Shown: positions 15,049-21,256, numbered from the stretch's first letter. The stretch: DNA of 32,260 bases from Alicyclobacillus contaminans DSM 17975 (GCF_000429525.1 NZ_AUCA01000037.1:1-32260), one strand, 5' to 3'. Notes: generated by a model not told the origin, from the sequence alone. A program made the numbers and translations.

Positions 15049-15142
15049 CTTTCGCGCGTGATTTCTGTAAAGAGGCGAACCAGGACAGTCTGATGAATGC
15101 GCTGAAAGCCCGCATCGAGCGCGTGGCAAGGGAGGCGGTTGG

Positions 15143-15607
15143 ATGAGCCTGACACCGGAAGAACGCAAGGCGCTGTATAAGATTTTCGCGAACTATCGGG
15201 CCGCCAAGGAGGCCATCGCCAACCGGCGTGTGCCTGTGAAGCGTGGATACGCGTCAGCCATTCACCCGGACCTTATCCGCGCATCGCGGGTTCACCCGTC
15301 AACACCGAAATCGGTAACTGGGTTTTGCATCACGCCTGACTTTAGCGAGGCCAGTTTCCGGCGCTTCATCTGGCGGATTGATTGGCACGTCAGGCGATTG
15401 CGGCCGTACCGGCGAGCCCTTATCCGGAAAAGGTTTTTGGGCCATGAGCCGCTACCAACAGATGCAGTTGTCTATGATGAATTGCGTGAGGAAGGGTGGT
15501 ACGTCAGCAAGAGTTTCTACAACGTCGAAAAAAGAGAGGGATTAGAAGAGTTGTTTAGGTCGCTGAAACTCAGTAGTGGCGCGGAAAACGAGAGAAAAAG
15601 TGTGTAA
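15143..15607 (+). CDS. ArpU/RinA-like late regulator
   Basis: 154 aa, ATG 15143 overlapping the helicase stop. A basic N-terminal half is followed by RLRPYRRALIRKRFLGHEPLP, TDAVVYDELREEGWYVSKSFYNVEKREGLEELF, a sigma-region-4-like HTH as in ArpU-type packaging/lysis activators: the patterns Y..AL, D..VY..L, S..FY...K..A/G are all present. In Bacillota phages such a gene lies immediately before the late promoter and terminase genes, as here. A palindrome 45 bases beyond its stop is a plausible target. Only the class is inferred; no paralogue was compared. Confidence 0.75.
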   Translation: MSLTPEERKALYKIFANYRAAKEAIANRRVPVKRGYASAIHPDLIRASRVHPSTPKSVTGFCITPDFSEASFRRFIWRIDWHVRRLRPYRRALIRKRFLGHEPLPTDAVVYDELREEGWYVSKSFYNVEKREGLEELFRSLKLSSGAENERKSV

Positions 15608-15669
15608 AAAATCATGTAAAAAATCGGCCTTGGGTCTAGTGATTTTCCGTGCAAAACATGATATGTTTT
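15603..15669 (+). promoter_or_regulatory. Direct repeats and a 17-bp palindrome in the late-control region
   Basis: TGTAAAAAATC occurs at 15603-15613 and again at 15615-15625, one base apart. AAAACATGATATGTTTT (15653-15669) is a perfect 7-3-7 palindrome. No good -35/-10 pair is seen, which fits an activator-dependent late promoter driven by the neighbouring ArpU-like protein. The link is inferred. Confidence 0.6.
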
Positions 15670-15692
15670 CTGCGGAGAAAGTATGTCCAGAA

Positions 15693-15857
15693 GGTACCCG
15701 GATCGGGTGCCTTATTCATTGCTTATGACCACGGGCATCAGCTACGGCTGGTGCTCTTTGTATGACACATGCCCTGCAAGGCGGCGACGTTCAGCCGAAC
15801 ACCTCCCGCCGAACCGGAGCGGTGCTGCAGGGCTTCCTCCGGTCATGACATGAGGTG
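15693..15857 (+). ncRNA. Riboswitch-like structured leader with anti-Shine-Dalgarno
   Basis: First stem: GGTACCCG (15693-15700) / CGGGTGCC (15704-15711). Three-way junction without linkers: GGGCAT (15733-15738) / ATGCCC (15769-15774), enclosing CAGC-TACG-GCTG (15739-15750) and a GTGcTC...GACAC arm (15751-15768). Next: GGCGG/CCGCC (15780-15784 / 15806-15810) with GTTC-AGCC-GAAC inside. CCCTGCA (15772-15778) can instead pair with TGCAGGG (15826-15832), competing with ATGCCC. CCGGAG/CTCCGG closes at 15814-15842. CACCTC (15800-15805) is an exact complement of the ribosome site GAGGTG (15852-15857). I saw no gene here. Confidence 0.65.
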
Positions 15858-15862
15858 ATTGG

Positions 15863-16180
15863 ATGCGTTTCTGTTGGGTCTGCAATGAACGTGTTCCGTC
15901 CGGCACGAGGATGTTGGGCTGCGAACTATGCGAAGGGTGGGCGGTGACAGTGGGTGAACACGCGGCGCAGGAAACGTTGCGAAAGCGAGAGATCGCGAAA
16001 CTGAAAACACGCTACGCCAAGGCTGTTACGGCGGCGCAACGGGCAGCTGATGCGCGCAGGGCACTCCCGCCCGGTAGCTCACACTCACGAGTCACAACAG
16101 CCAATGCAAGGTGGGCCGCTGCCGCTGAGTATCGGGATATGCTGGCCGCCCAACTCAGAGAACTGGGTGAGGACGTGTGA
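15863..16180 (+). CDS. Cys-motif protein with coiled coil, 105 aa
   Basis: ATG 15863, six bases after GAGGTG, which may be masked by the leader. The first 22 residues carry CWVC and CELC (FCWVCNERVPSGTRMLGCELCEGW), a zinc-knuckle pair. Residues about 30-65 are a basic helix (RKREIAKLKTRYAKAVTAAQRA), and the rest is Ala-rich helix. It could bind nucleic acid. The function is unknown. Its stop overlaps the next GTG by four bases. Confidence 0.75.
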   Translation: MRFCWVCNERVPSGTRMLGCELCEGWAVTVGEHAAQETLRKREIAKLKTRYAKAVTAAQRAADARRALPPGSSHSRVTTANARWAAAAEYRDMLAAQLRELGEDV

Positions 16181-16341
16181 AGAAGAAACGGCGCTTGAAT
16201 CAGGGAGAAGGCGCGACAGTCACCATCGCGCGCCGTGAGAGGTTGACGTTTCGCGACATCGAACGCCTGATGCAGTCGGCGAACACATATGAGCGCCGCG
16301 GAGGGAAGTTGAAACAGCGCAGGCGTGCGCGGGACATCTAA
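16177..16341 (+). CDS. Small basic protein, 54 aa
   Basis: GTG 16177 overlaps the previous stop (GTGA) and ends at TAA 16339-16341. It is strongly basic at both ends (MKKKRRLN; KLKQRRRARDI), with a middle helix LTFRDIERLMQSANTYERR. Probably DNA- or RNA-binding. The gene is short but its coupling is clean. Confidence 0.65.
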   Translation: MKKKRRLNQGEGATVTIARRERLTFRDIERLMQSANTYERRGGKLKQRRRARDI

Positions 16342-16428
16342 CATGGACCGCCAAGGTATACGCGCGAGCGGCTGAGTGGTTGGCACAGAGGGTGTTACGC
16401 GAGCACCATTCCAAAAAAAGTGGCTCAG
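16342..16428 (+). other. No supported gene; possible degraded coding remnant
   Basis: One + frame reads protein-like text (TAKVYARAAEWLAQRVLREH) to TAG at 16438-16440 but has no usable start codon between its upstream stop and this text. It may be a decayed end of a gene. The following bases begin the structured block. Confidence 0.35.
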
Positions 16429-16620
16429 CAGTCAGGGGATAGCCACGCGAGTCTAAGAAGTCCCTGCAGGGCGCTCGCCCCCTGACTGGTGCGTCACTTT
16501 CAGCGCACCGACTTCCTGAGCGAGGGTTTCGGTGTATGGAACCCCCTTGCGGGCACCCATCGGCTAGCGTACGGGCCGGTGGGTGTAATGTGGAGGCCGC
16601 CAGCTTAGTCTGTGGGCTGG
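16429..16620 (+). ncRNA. Candidate structured RNA, about 190 nt
   Basis: There is a perfect 10-bp outer stem CAGTCAGGGG (16429-16438) / CCCCTGACTG (16479-16488). Inside are GCGAG/CTCGC (16447-16451 / 16474-16478) and the self-pairing CCCTGCAGGG (16462-16471). Then GGTGCG/CGCACC (16488-16493 / 16504-16509), an 11-bp stem CACCCATCGGC (16554-16564) / GCCGGTGGGTG (16575-16585) with one wobble, and CCAGC/GCTGG (16600-16604 / 16616-16620). There is no long ORF. It does not look like tRNA and I do not recognise a known class. TCCCT (16461-16465) could mask AGGGA of the next ribosome site. Confidence 0.65.
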
Positions 16621-16633
16621 AAGTGAGGGAGAA

Positions 16634-16960
16634 ATGCCTGGTGGATATAAAGCGGTATTAGCCAACTATTGTTACATGGTGCAAAGAGGAAAACCTGCGG
16701 CATCGATGGCACTCCAAGAACGCTATATCGAGGAGGCGTCAGACTTCGTTGATGGATACAAACTCAATGCGCATGTGGAAACTTTGTCCGAAGGATGGGT
16801 GACCTTCTGGGTTTACAAGTATGAGCATATCCTCGAAGTTATCAAATCGATGCCGCAGGCACCAAAGACTGCATTCGATCACTGGGTGCTAGGCAAATTG
16901 TTTGGATATGAAGAAGCAGCCATAGCAGAATTTCTGTTTGTTAAACGCGAACATAGTTAG
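16634..16960 (+). CDS. Unknown protein, 108 aa, cargo-like
   Basis: ATG 16634 with GTGAGGGAG ahead. The mixed sequence has GYKAVLANYCYMVQRGKPAAS, an aromatic middle (GWVTFWVYKYEHILEVIKSM) and a helical C-terminus. It is noticeably more A/T-rich than the genes around it, suggesting separate origin. Its 3' end overlaps by 20 bases the end of a minus-strand gene. Function not recognised. Confidence 0.7.
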   Translation: MPGGYKAVLANYCYMVQRGKPAASMALQERYIEEASDFVDGYKLNAHVETLSEGWVTFWVYKYEHILEVIKSMPQAPKTAFDHWVLGKLFGYEEAAIAEFLFVKREHS

Positions 16961-17078
16961 TGCCACTACATTTTGGGCATGGTGGCAACGTGTCGGTAGC
17001 ATCATCCAAATGCACGATTTCACCGCAATTTGTGCATTGGTAATAACCGGAACCTGGCTTTTCTCCTGTCCTTGGCAT
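16941..17078 (-). CDS. Minus-strand 45-aa zinc-ribbon protein
   Basis: On the minus strand ATG at 17078 follows GGGAGGTG and the frame stops at 16941-16943. The protein begins MPRTGEKPGSGYYQCTNCGE and continues to DTLPPCPKCSG, a short CxxC...CxxC ribbon. Proteins of this kind (MPKTGEKPGKGxYxCxNCG..., PPCPKC) recur as small host and phage products. It is the only non-IS minus-strand gene found. Its convergence with the neighbouring gene marks a cassette outside the late operon's logic. Confidence 0.8.
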   Translation of the reverse strand: MPRTGEKPGSGYYQCTNCGEIVHLDDATDTLPPCPKCSGTNYVRV

Positions 17079-17090
17079 GTATAACACCTC

Positions 17091-17122
17091 CCTTCTTTCG
17101 AAGCATTTCGACAGAAAGAAGG
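17091..17122. repeat. 9-bp inverted repeat in the shared upstream region
   Basis: CCTTCTTTC (17091-17099) and GAAAGAAGG (17114-17122) are perfect complements separated by 14 bases. It lies ahead of the minus-strand zinc-ribbon gene and within the 5' region of the next + gene. It could be an operator or an mRNA hairpin. Confidence 0.5.
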
Positions 17123-17161
17123 AAAAACCTTCCGCGCGGAGAATGAGGAAGCGGGAGGGTG

Positions 17162-17551
17162 ATGGAATTGTATCGTGATGTTCTGGTCAGAAGAGTTAGG
17201 GAAAAATACTCAAGCGATGTCTATAATCTTGAATGCCTTAACAAGGCGATGAGTTTCATCTCAAATTATTTTCGGGACATATGCGATGAGATTCGGGACG
17301 TAATGGTCGTAGTTCCTGATGTTAGATTGCGTGATTCGAAGGAAGAAATAGAATTCGCAATCGGTAAATCGTCGTTGAAGTTCACGATGGGAAAACATCA
17401 TGTTGGTGTCTTTTTTGGGAAAGAGGAGATCGATAAGATTGTCCCCGCAACAAATCACACATGCATTACTTATAGCAACGGTGAGGAAGTAGACATGAAG
17501 GCAATGGATAGATATTTAATGCTCGCCTTCAAAGAAGAATTGGAACTGTAG
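17162..17551 (+). CDS. Unknown protein, 129 aa, A/T-rich gene
   Basis: ATG 17162 (or GTG 17159) after GGGAGGG. Helical N-terminus (YRDVLVRRVREKYSSDVYNLECLNKAMSFISNYF), then a strand-rich part (VMVVVPDVRLRDSKEEIEFAIG ... LKFTMGKHHVGVFFG). A terminator follows directly, so it may be a self-contained cargo gene. I do not recognise a family. Codon use looks more A/T-ending than in the structural genes. Confidence 0.75.
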   Translation: MELYRDVLVRRVREKYSSDVYNLECLNKAMSFISNYFRDICDEIRDVMVVVPDVRLRDSKEEIEFAIGKSSLKFTMGKHHVGVFFGKEEIDKIVPATNHTCITYSNGEEVDMKAMDRYLMLAFKEELEL

Positions 17552-17566
17552 AAAATATCGCGCTCT

Positions 17567-17590
17567 CCCGCTTCGGCGGGTTTTTCTTTT
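17567..17590 (+). terminator. Rho-independent terminator
   Basis: CCCGC-TTCG-GCGGG (17567-17580) followed by TTTTTCTTTT. The core CCCGCTTCGGCGGGTTTTT recurs at 18112-18129. Confidence 0.93.
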
Positions 17591-17686
17591 GATATCCGCT
17601 TATGACGCAAGGTAAATGACTTAAACTTGAGCAGTCAAACATGCGTACCCTAACACCACCCATAAGTTTGCGAGGAGGGTGTCAGG

Positions 17687-18100
17687 GTGAACGACGAAGA
17701 ACGCGCCCAAGACGAACACCATGTTTACGGGGTTATTTATGAGAGTGAAGCATCCGACGCGGATACTCATTCTCATGAAATTTTCCTGATTACGTGGGAC
17801 GGAAGGGTACTTCATACCCATGGTTTTTCAGGTATTACTTCCTTCGATGTTGGTCATCGACACCGTTACGTAGGAGTCACCGGACCAGCTCCAAGTGGTG
17901 TCCCACACACCCATACCTACTCCACTGAAACAACATTCAATGACGGACATAGGCACTTCATCAGTGGACGGACAGGTCCTGCAATTCAACTTCCAAGCGG
18001 TGGTCATTACCATTTCTTTGAAGGTGTCACCACGGTAAATGGGAGTATCCCGCATACCCACACCTACAGCGGAAGAACAGGAAACGAAATCCCAGTATAA
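17687..18100 (+). CDS. ymaF: YmaF-family histidine-rich protein
   Basis: 137 aa from GTG 17687, preceded by GAGGAGGGTG. Repeated GHRHRYVGVTGPA / PHTHTYSTETTFNDGHRHF / GGHYHFFEGVTT / PHTHTYSGRTG units are the hallmark of YmaF. Histidines alternate with Gly/Thr, so metal binding is likely. YmaF is common in Bacillota spore-former genomes, its role unclear. Finding it between a late regulator and the terminase with its own terminator suggests a lysogenic-cargo (moron) gene. A promoter is not certain in 17591-17686. Confidence 0.9.
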   Translation: MNDEERAQDEHHVYGVIYESEASDADTHSHEIFLITWDGRVLHTHGFSGITSFDVGHRHRYVGVTGPAPSGVPHTHTYSTETTFNDGHRHFISGRTGPAIQLPSGGHYHFFEGVTTVNGSIPHTHTYSGRTGNEIPV

Positions 18101-18111
18101 ATCGATGCAAT

Positions 18112-18134
18112 CCCGCTTCGGCGGGTTTTTATTT
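18112..18134 (+). terminator. Rho-independent terminator after ymaF
   Basis: CCCGC-TTCG-GCGGG (18112-18125) plus TTTTTATTTT, a near-copy of the one at 17567. Confidence 0.92.
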
Positions 18135-18158
18135 TGCCCACAAAGGGAGGTGTCTATC

Positions 18159-18341
18159 GTGCCAATCGCTATGCACGCATCCATCCCGCAGATTCAGAGC
18201 GCCATCAAATTTGGCGGTGACGGTTCTGCGCGGGTGCAGTTCGATGTTCCTGCGACTGAGTTGCCGGAACTGCTAAAGCTCATGGCATATGCGCCCGGCA
18301 AGGTGCTGCGACTTAGCGTCGAGGTTGTGCCGGATGCCTAG
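18159..18341 (+). CDS. Small phage protein ahead of HNH, 60 aa
   Basis: GTG 18159 after GGGAGGTG (18146-18153); earlier in-frame starts would run through the terminator. PIAMHASIPQIQSAIKFGGDGSARVQFDVPATELPELLKLM and LRLSVEVV look like a compact alpha/beta protein seen just ahead of HNH-terminase modules in other siphophages. Role unknown. The 3' end overlaps the HNH ATG. Confidence 0.75.
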   Translation: MPIAMHASIPQIQSAIKFGGDGSARVQFDVPATELPELLKLMAYAPGKVLRLSVEVVPDA

Positions 18342-18693
18342 CCGACCGTTGAAGCCCTGCGCAGAGCCGGGGTGCAGCGCGCTCACTCGCGAGCGCTACT
18401 GTGACGACCATAAGCAACGTGTAACCGAGTATGACAGGCACCGCGGCAACTCGGCGCAACGAGGATATGACAGCAGGTGGCGCAAAGCACGCTTGGCATA
18501 CCTGCGAGCACACCCGCTATGCGCTGAATGCGAGCGTCACGGTAGGATGACGCCCGCGACAGTGGTGGACCACATTAAGCCGCACAAGGGAGACAAGGCG
18601 CTGTTCTGGGATACGAATAACTGGCAGCCGTTGTGCAAGCCATGTCATGACGCAAAGACGGCGAGGGAGGACGGTGGGTTCGGTAATGCCTGA
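18334..18693 (+). CDS. HNH endonuclease next to cos/terminase
   Basis: 119 aa, ATG 18334. N-terminal Cys-rich piece (CAEPGCSALTRERYCDDHK), then RGYDSRWRKARLAYLRAHPLCAECERHGR, the HNH core VVDHIKPHKGDKALFWD, NNWQPLCKPCHDAKT. The fold binds zinc via the CxxC pairs. In cos phages of Gram-positive hosts an HNH enzyme encoded immediately before TerS is needed with terminase for specific cos cleavage. Its place here fits that role. Confidence 0.93.
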   Translation: MPSRPLKPCAEPGCSALTRERYCDDHKQRVTEYDRHRGNSAQRGYDSRWRKARLAYLRAHPLCAECERHGRMTPATVVDHIKPHKGDKALFWDTNNWQPLCKPCHDAKTAREDGGFGNA

Positions 18694-18740
18694 CGACTTG
18701 GCCGATAGCCTGTGGAACTGATTCCACCATTTGGGAAGCG

Positions 18741-18815
18741 GGCGAGGTAGGGGGGCAAAATCCTTCCGACTTTTAGCGCCGCGACCGCGCGGGCCTATGG
18801 GGCGCACAAAATTCG
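18741..18815 (+). other. Probable cos region between HNH and TerS
   Basis: The region has GGTAGGGGGGCAAAATCC (18747-18764), then a GACCGCGCGGGCC core (18783-18795) and GGGGCGCACAAAATTCG (18799-18815). From memory, G-run/AAATC and GACCGCGCGG patterns in this exact gap occur in HNH-type cos phages. Overhang ends cannot be read from the sequence. Confidence 0.6.
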
Positions 18816-18855
18816 TTTTTTGATGCAAAAGGGGTAAACGACTGGAGGTGAAATA

Positions 18856-19356
18856 ATGGGCAGGCGAGCAATCCCGGCGCATCTGCAGATACTGACAGGC
18901 AACAAGAATCGACTGACGAAGGCCGAACTTGCACAGCGCGTGGAGGCAGAAAAGAAACTCAAGCCGCGCGCCGACAAGATAAAACCTCCGGCCTGGTTGG
19001 ACTCGGTGGCGAAGCGAGAGTTCAAACGTCTTGCGGCTGAACTGCAGGAGCTTGACCTGCTCACCAATGTCGATATAAACGCCCTTGCCGCGTACTGCGA
19101 TGCATACTCGGACTATGTTGAGTGTACGAAGATCATCCGCGAGGAAGGTCTGCTCGTTGAGTACACGAACAAGGCCGCAGAGACGAACAAGGTGCCGCAT
19201 CCGCTGTTGACCAAGAAAAAACAACTGCATGATCAAATGCGTTCCCTGGCGTTGGAGTTTGGTCTGACACCAAGCGCACGCGCAAAGCTGGCGATGCCCA
19301 AGCGAGAAGAGAAGCAGCCCACGGAAGAGGAAAAACTCTTCGGCGATATGCTGTGA
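18856..19356 (+). CDS. terS: Terminase small subunit, P27 family
   Basis: 166 aa, GGAGGTG ahead of ATG 18856. MGRRAIPAHLQILTGNKNR, then PPAWLDSVAKREFKRLAAEL, LTNVDINALAAYCDAYSDYV and LTKKKQLHDQMRSLALEFGLTPSARAKL are all P27-family hallmarks. It recognises the packaging site and guides TerL. The GTGA overlap couples it to the large subunit. Confidence 0.95.
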   Translation: MGRRAIPAHLQILTGNKNRLTKAELAQRVEAEKKLKPRADKIKPPAWLDSVAKREFKRLAAELQELDLLTNVDINALAAYCDAYSDYVECTKIIREEGLLVEYTNKAAETNKVPHPLLTKKKQLHDQMRSLALEFGLTPSARAKLAMPKREEKQPTEEEKLFGDML

Positions 19357-21044
19357 CGCCAGAACAACTGATTGCGAGGGTCGTCGGCTATGCGGAGGAT
19401 GTTGTCGATGGCCGTCAACGGGCCTGCCGAAAGCACATCGCTGCGTGTCGCCGGTTCCTCCAGGATATCGAACGTATCCCAGACGAAGATTACCCGTATA
19501 CGTTCGATGGCAGCGAGTTGTACAAGTTCTACCGCTGGGCCGGGATGTTCAAACATACCAAAGGCGTGCTTGCAGGGCAGTACATCAAACTGACCGACTT
19601 TCAGCTGTTCGTTGCCGGCAACATCTTTTGCTGGAAGAACAAGCAGACGGGCTTGCGCCGGTTTCGCAAGGCGTACATCCAACTCGCGCGGAAGAACGCC
19701 AAGTCTCAGCTTCTGGCCGTCATCACATCATACTCCTGCTTTTTGAGCGACGAGCAAGAGGAATGCTACATCGCTGGATGGGGCCGCGAGCAGTCAAGCA
19801 TCGTGTACAACGAGATTTTGGCACAGATTCGTGCGTGCGATTTGTTGAAGGGAAAGTACACCGACAGCTACGGGCGTATCACTCACCTGAAAAGCGGTTC
19901 TGTCATTCAGCCTCTGTCTAAGGAGTCACGGAAGACTGGAGATGGCAAGAACCCGAGTGTCGCTGTGATCGACGAGTACCACGTCCACGAGACCAGCGAA
20001 ATTTATGATGTGCTTGTCTCCGGTATGGTCGCACGAAAGAACCCGCTCATCGTGATCATCACGACAGCGGGTTTTGATTTGTCGCGGCCGTGCTTCACGG
20101 AGTATCAGTACGTGTCGCAGATCTTGGACGACAGCTCGCCTATCGAGAATGATGAGTACTTCGTCATGGTCTGTGAGTTAGACAAGGACGACGACATCAA
20201 GGACGAATCGGTCTGGATAAAGGCGAACCCCATCGTGGCCACCTACGAGGAAGGCATGAACTTTCTGCGTGGTGAGTTGAAGGCCGCCCTGGACGTTCCA
20301 GAGAAGATGCGCAGTTTTCTCACGAAGAACATGAACCGATGGGTAGACCAGCGGGAGGATGGGTACATGCCCATGGGCAAGTGGCGCTCCTGCGGCACAG
20401 ATGCGCAGATGGACTTGACGCAATATCCGTGCTACGTCGGTGTCGACCTGTCCGCGACAACGGATTTGACGAGCGTTGGCCTGGTGTACGTCCTTGGGGA
20501 CGGCAGATTCTTCGTCCGGCAGCGCTCCTTCATCCCGGAAGACAAGCTAGCGGAGCGTCGGCAGACGGATAAAGTGCCGTATGACCTATGGGTGCAGCAG
20601 GGATGGTTGTACGTTACACCGGGCGCGGTGGTGGACTACAGTTTTGTGGAGTCTTTCATCTGCAAACTGAGGGATGACGGTCATCGGATACAGGAAATCG
20701 ACTTCGACAAGTGGAACGCCACGCATTTTGCGCAGGACATGGAGGCAGAAGGCTTTACAGTGGTCGAGATTCCACAGTCCATCAGGCAACTTTCAGAGCC
20801 AACCAAGCGGTTTCGTGCTGAAGTGTTGCAAGGAAACATCCAGCACGAGCGCGATCCGCTTCTGACGTGGGCAATCGGTAACGCAATCGTCAAAATGGAC
20901 TCTCAGGAGAACATCATGTTGGCCAAAGACCGCTCCCGGAACCGGATCGACCCGATTGCAGCGGTGATCAACGCGTTTTCTCGGGCCACAGTGGCCGAAG
21001 CCAAGACTTCTGTCTACGAAAGAAGGGGGATGAGGCGACTTTGA
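19353..21044 (+). CDS. terL: Terminase large subunit
   Basis: 563 aa. It is the motor and headful/cos nuclease of packaging. The ATPase half has a Walker A-like QLARKNAKSQ (about residue 112), AGWGREQSSIVYNEI, Walker B VAVIDEYH (about 202) and the IIITTAG coupling segment. The nuclease half begins near YVGVDLSATTDLTSVGLVY (about 362) with an acidic metal site, and NRIDPIAAVINAF toward the end supplies another. GTG 19353 overlaps terS. Motifs look complete. Confidence 0.96.
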   Translation: MTPEQLIARVVGYAEDVVDGRQRACRKHIAACRRFLQDIERIPDEDYPYTFDGSELYKFYRWAGMFKHTKGVLAGQYIKLTDFQLFVAGNIFCWKNKQTGLRRFRKAYIQLARKNAKSQLLAVITSYSCFLSDEQEECYIAGWGREQSSIVYNEILAQIRACDLLKGKYTDSYGRITHLKSGSVIQPLSKESRKTGDGKNPSVAVIDEYHVHETSEIYDVLVSGMVARKNPLIVIITTAGFDLSRPCFTEYQYVSQILDDSSPIENDEYFVMVCELDKDDDIKDESVWIKANPIVATYEEGMNFLRGELKAALDVPEKMRSFLTKNMNRWVDQREDGYMPMGKWRSCGTDAQMDLTQYPCYVGVDLSATTDLTSVGLVYVLGDGRFFVRQRSFIPEDKLAERRQTDKVPYDLWVQQGWLYVTPGAVVDYSFVESFICKLRDDGHRIQEIDFDKWNATHFAQDMEAEGFTVVEIPQSIRQLSEPTKRFRAEVLQGNIQHERDPLLTWAIGNAIVKMDSQENIMLAKDRSRNRIDPIAAVINAFSRATVAEAKTSVYERRGMRRL

Positions 21045-21256
21045 GTGCCAAAAAGCGCAGATTTCTCGCGAAAATCGGTGTGTTTTTGCTTGAATATACC
21101 CGTGATGCCTGCCTTTTGGCAGGTTTTTTGATGATCGGATACGGCCTTTGGCGCATCTATCACCCGCTCGCATGGATCATCTGTGGCGCCATGATTCTGT
21201 GGGTTGGCCTTCCACCACGCGCCGAACGTCGCGCGTCCGAAAGGAGGCGTGAATGA
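21041..21256 (+). CDS. Small phage membrane protein between terL and portal, 71 aa
   Basis: TTG 21041 overlaps the terL stop; GAGG lies just ahead. Two hydrophobic segments (DACLLAGFLMIGYGLWRIYH and LAWIICGAMILWVGLP) with a charged N-terminus and a basic C-terminus. The pattern LLAGxxLIGYGLWxIYxPLA is one I recall for tiny membrane proteins in exactly this slot of other siphophages. Function unknown. A terminator-like hairpin lies inside the first segment. Confidence 0.75.
   Translation: MSAKKRRFLAKIGVFLLEYTRDACLLAGFLMIGYGLWRIYHPLAWIICGAMILWVGLPPRAERRASERRRE
21108..21129 (+). terminator. Terminator-like hairpin inside the membrane-protein gene
   Basis: CCTGCC (21108-21113) / GGCAGG (21118-21123) with a TTTT loop and TTTTTT (21124-21129). 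The layout is textbook Rho-independent, yet it is in coding DNA. Confidence 0.65.

Larger units (their letters stand above)
13352..15066 (-). mobile_element. IS200/IS605-family insertion sequence, intact, minus orientation
   Basis: 1715 bp with tnpA and tnpB read on the minus strand. Ends are fixed by repairing the helicase frame across it. On the minus strand the left flank ends TTTAC before AGAAATC, and the right end finishes ...GTGTCAA before GTTCC. TTAC and TCAA are the cleavage sequences known for IS608. Subterminal hairpins lie near both ends. There is no target duplication, as expected for single-strand transposition. Confidence 0.93.
13201..15146 (+). pseudogene. C-terminal scrap of SNF2-type helicase, split by the IS
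   Basis: Reading 13202-13351 gives VVWFDTIWSLEEDEQANARV, HRQGQT and VAEGTMDEEAVAAME. This is the end of a phage SNF2/DEAD-like helicase (motif VI region; relatives read VVWFxLTWSLE...ANAR.HRQGQ). The reading breaks inside codon 13351, where the IS begins. It resumes at 15067 so that the broken codon becomes CGT: ME-R-KEANQDSLMNALKARIE to the TGA at 15144-15146. The N-terminal two-thirds, with Walker motifs, is absent from the window. It was therefore defective even before the IS arrived, or was cut by another event upstream. Confidence 0.88.

Noticed and set aside
15693-15715. Simple terminator GGTACCCG...CGGGTGCC
   Set aside because: Only TTATTCATT follows; it fits better as part of the structured leader.
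16360-16410. tRNA-like GCTGAGTGGTTGG with a possible 5-bp anticodon stem
   Set aside because: Position 33 is A, no T-arm or acceptor match follows, and the text reads as protein in one frame.
17591-17686. Promoter for ymaF (TTGAGC...)
   Set aside because: No acceptable -10 at 16-18 bases; not enough to call.
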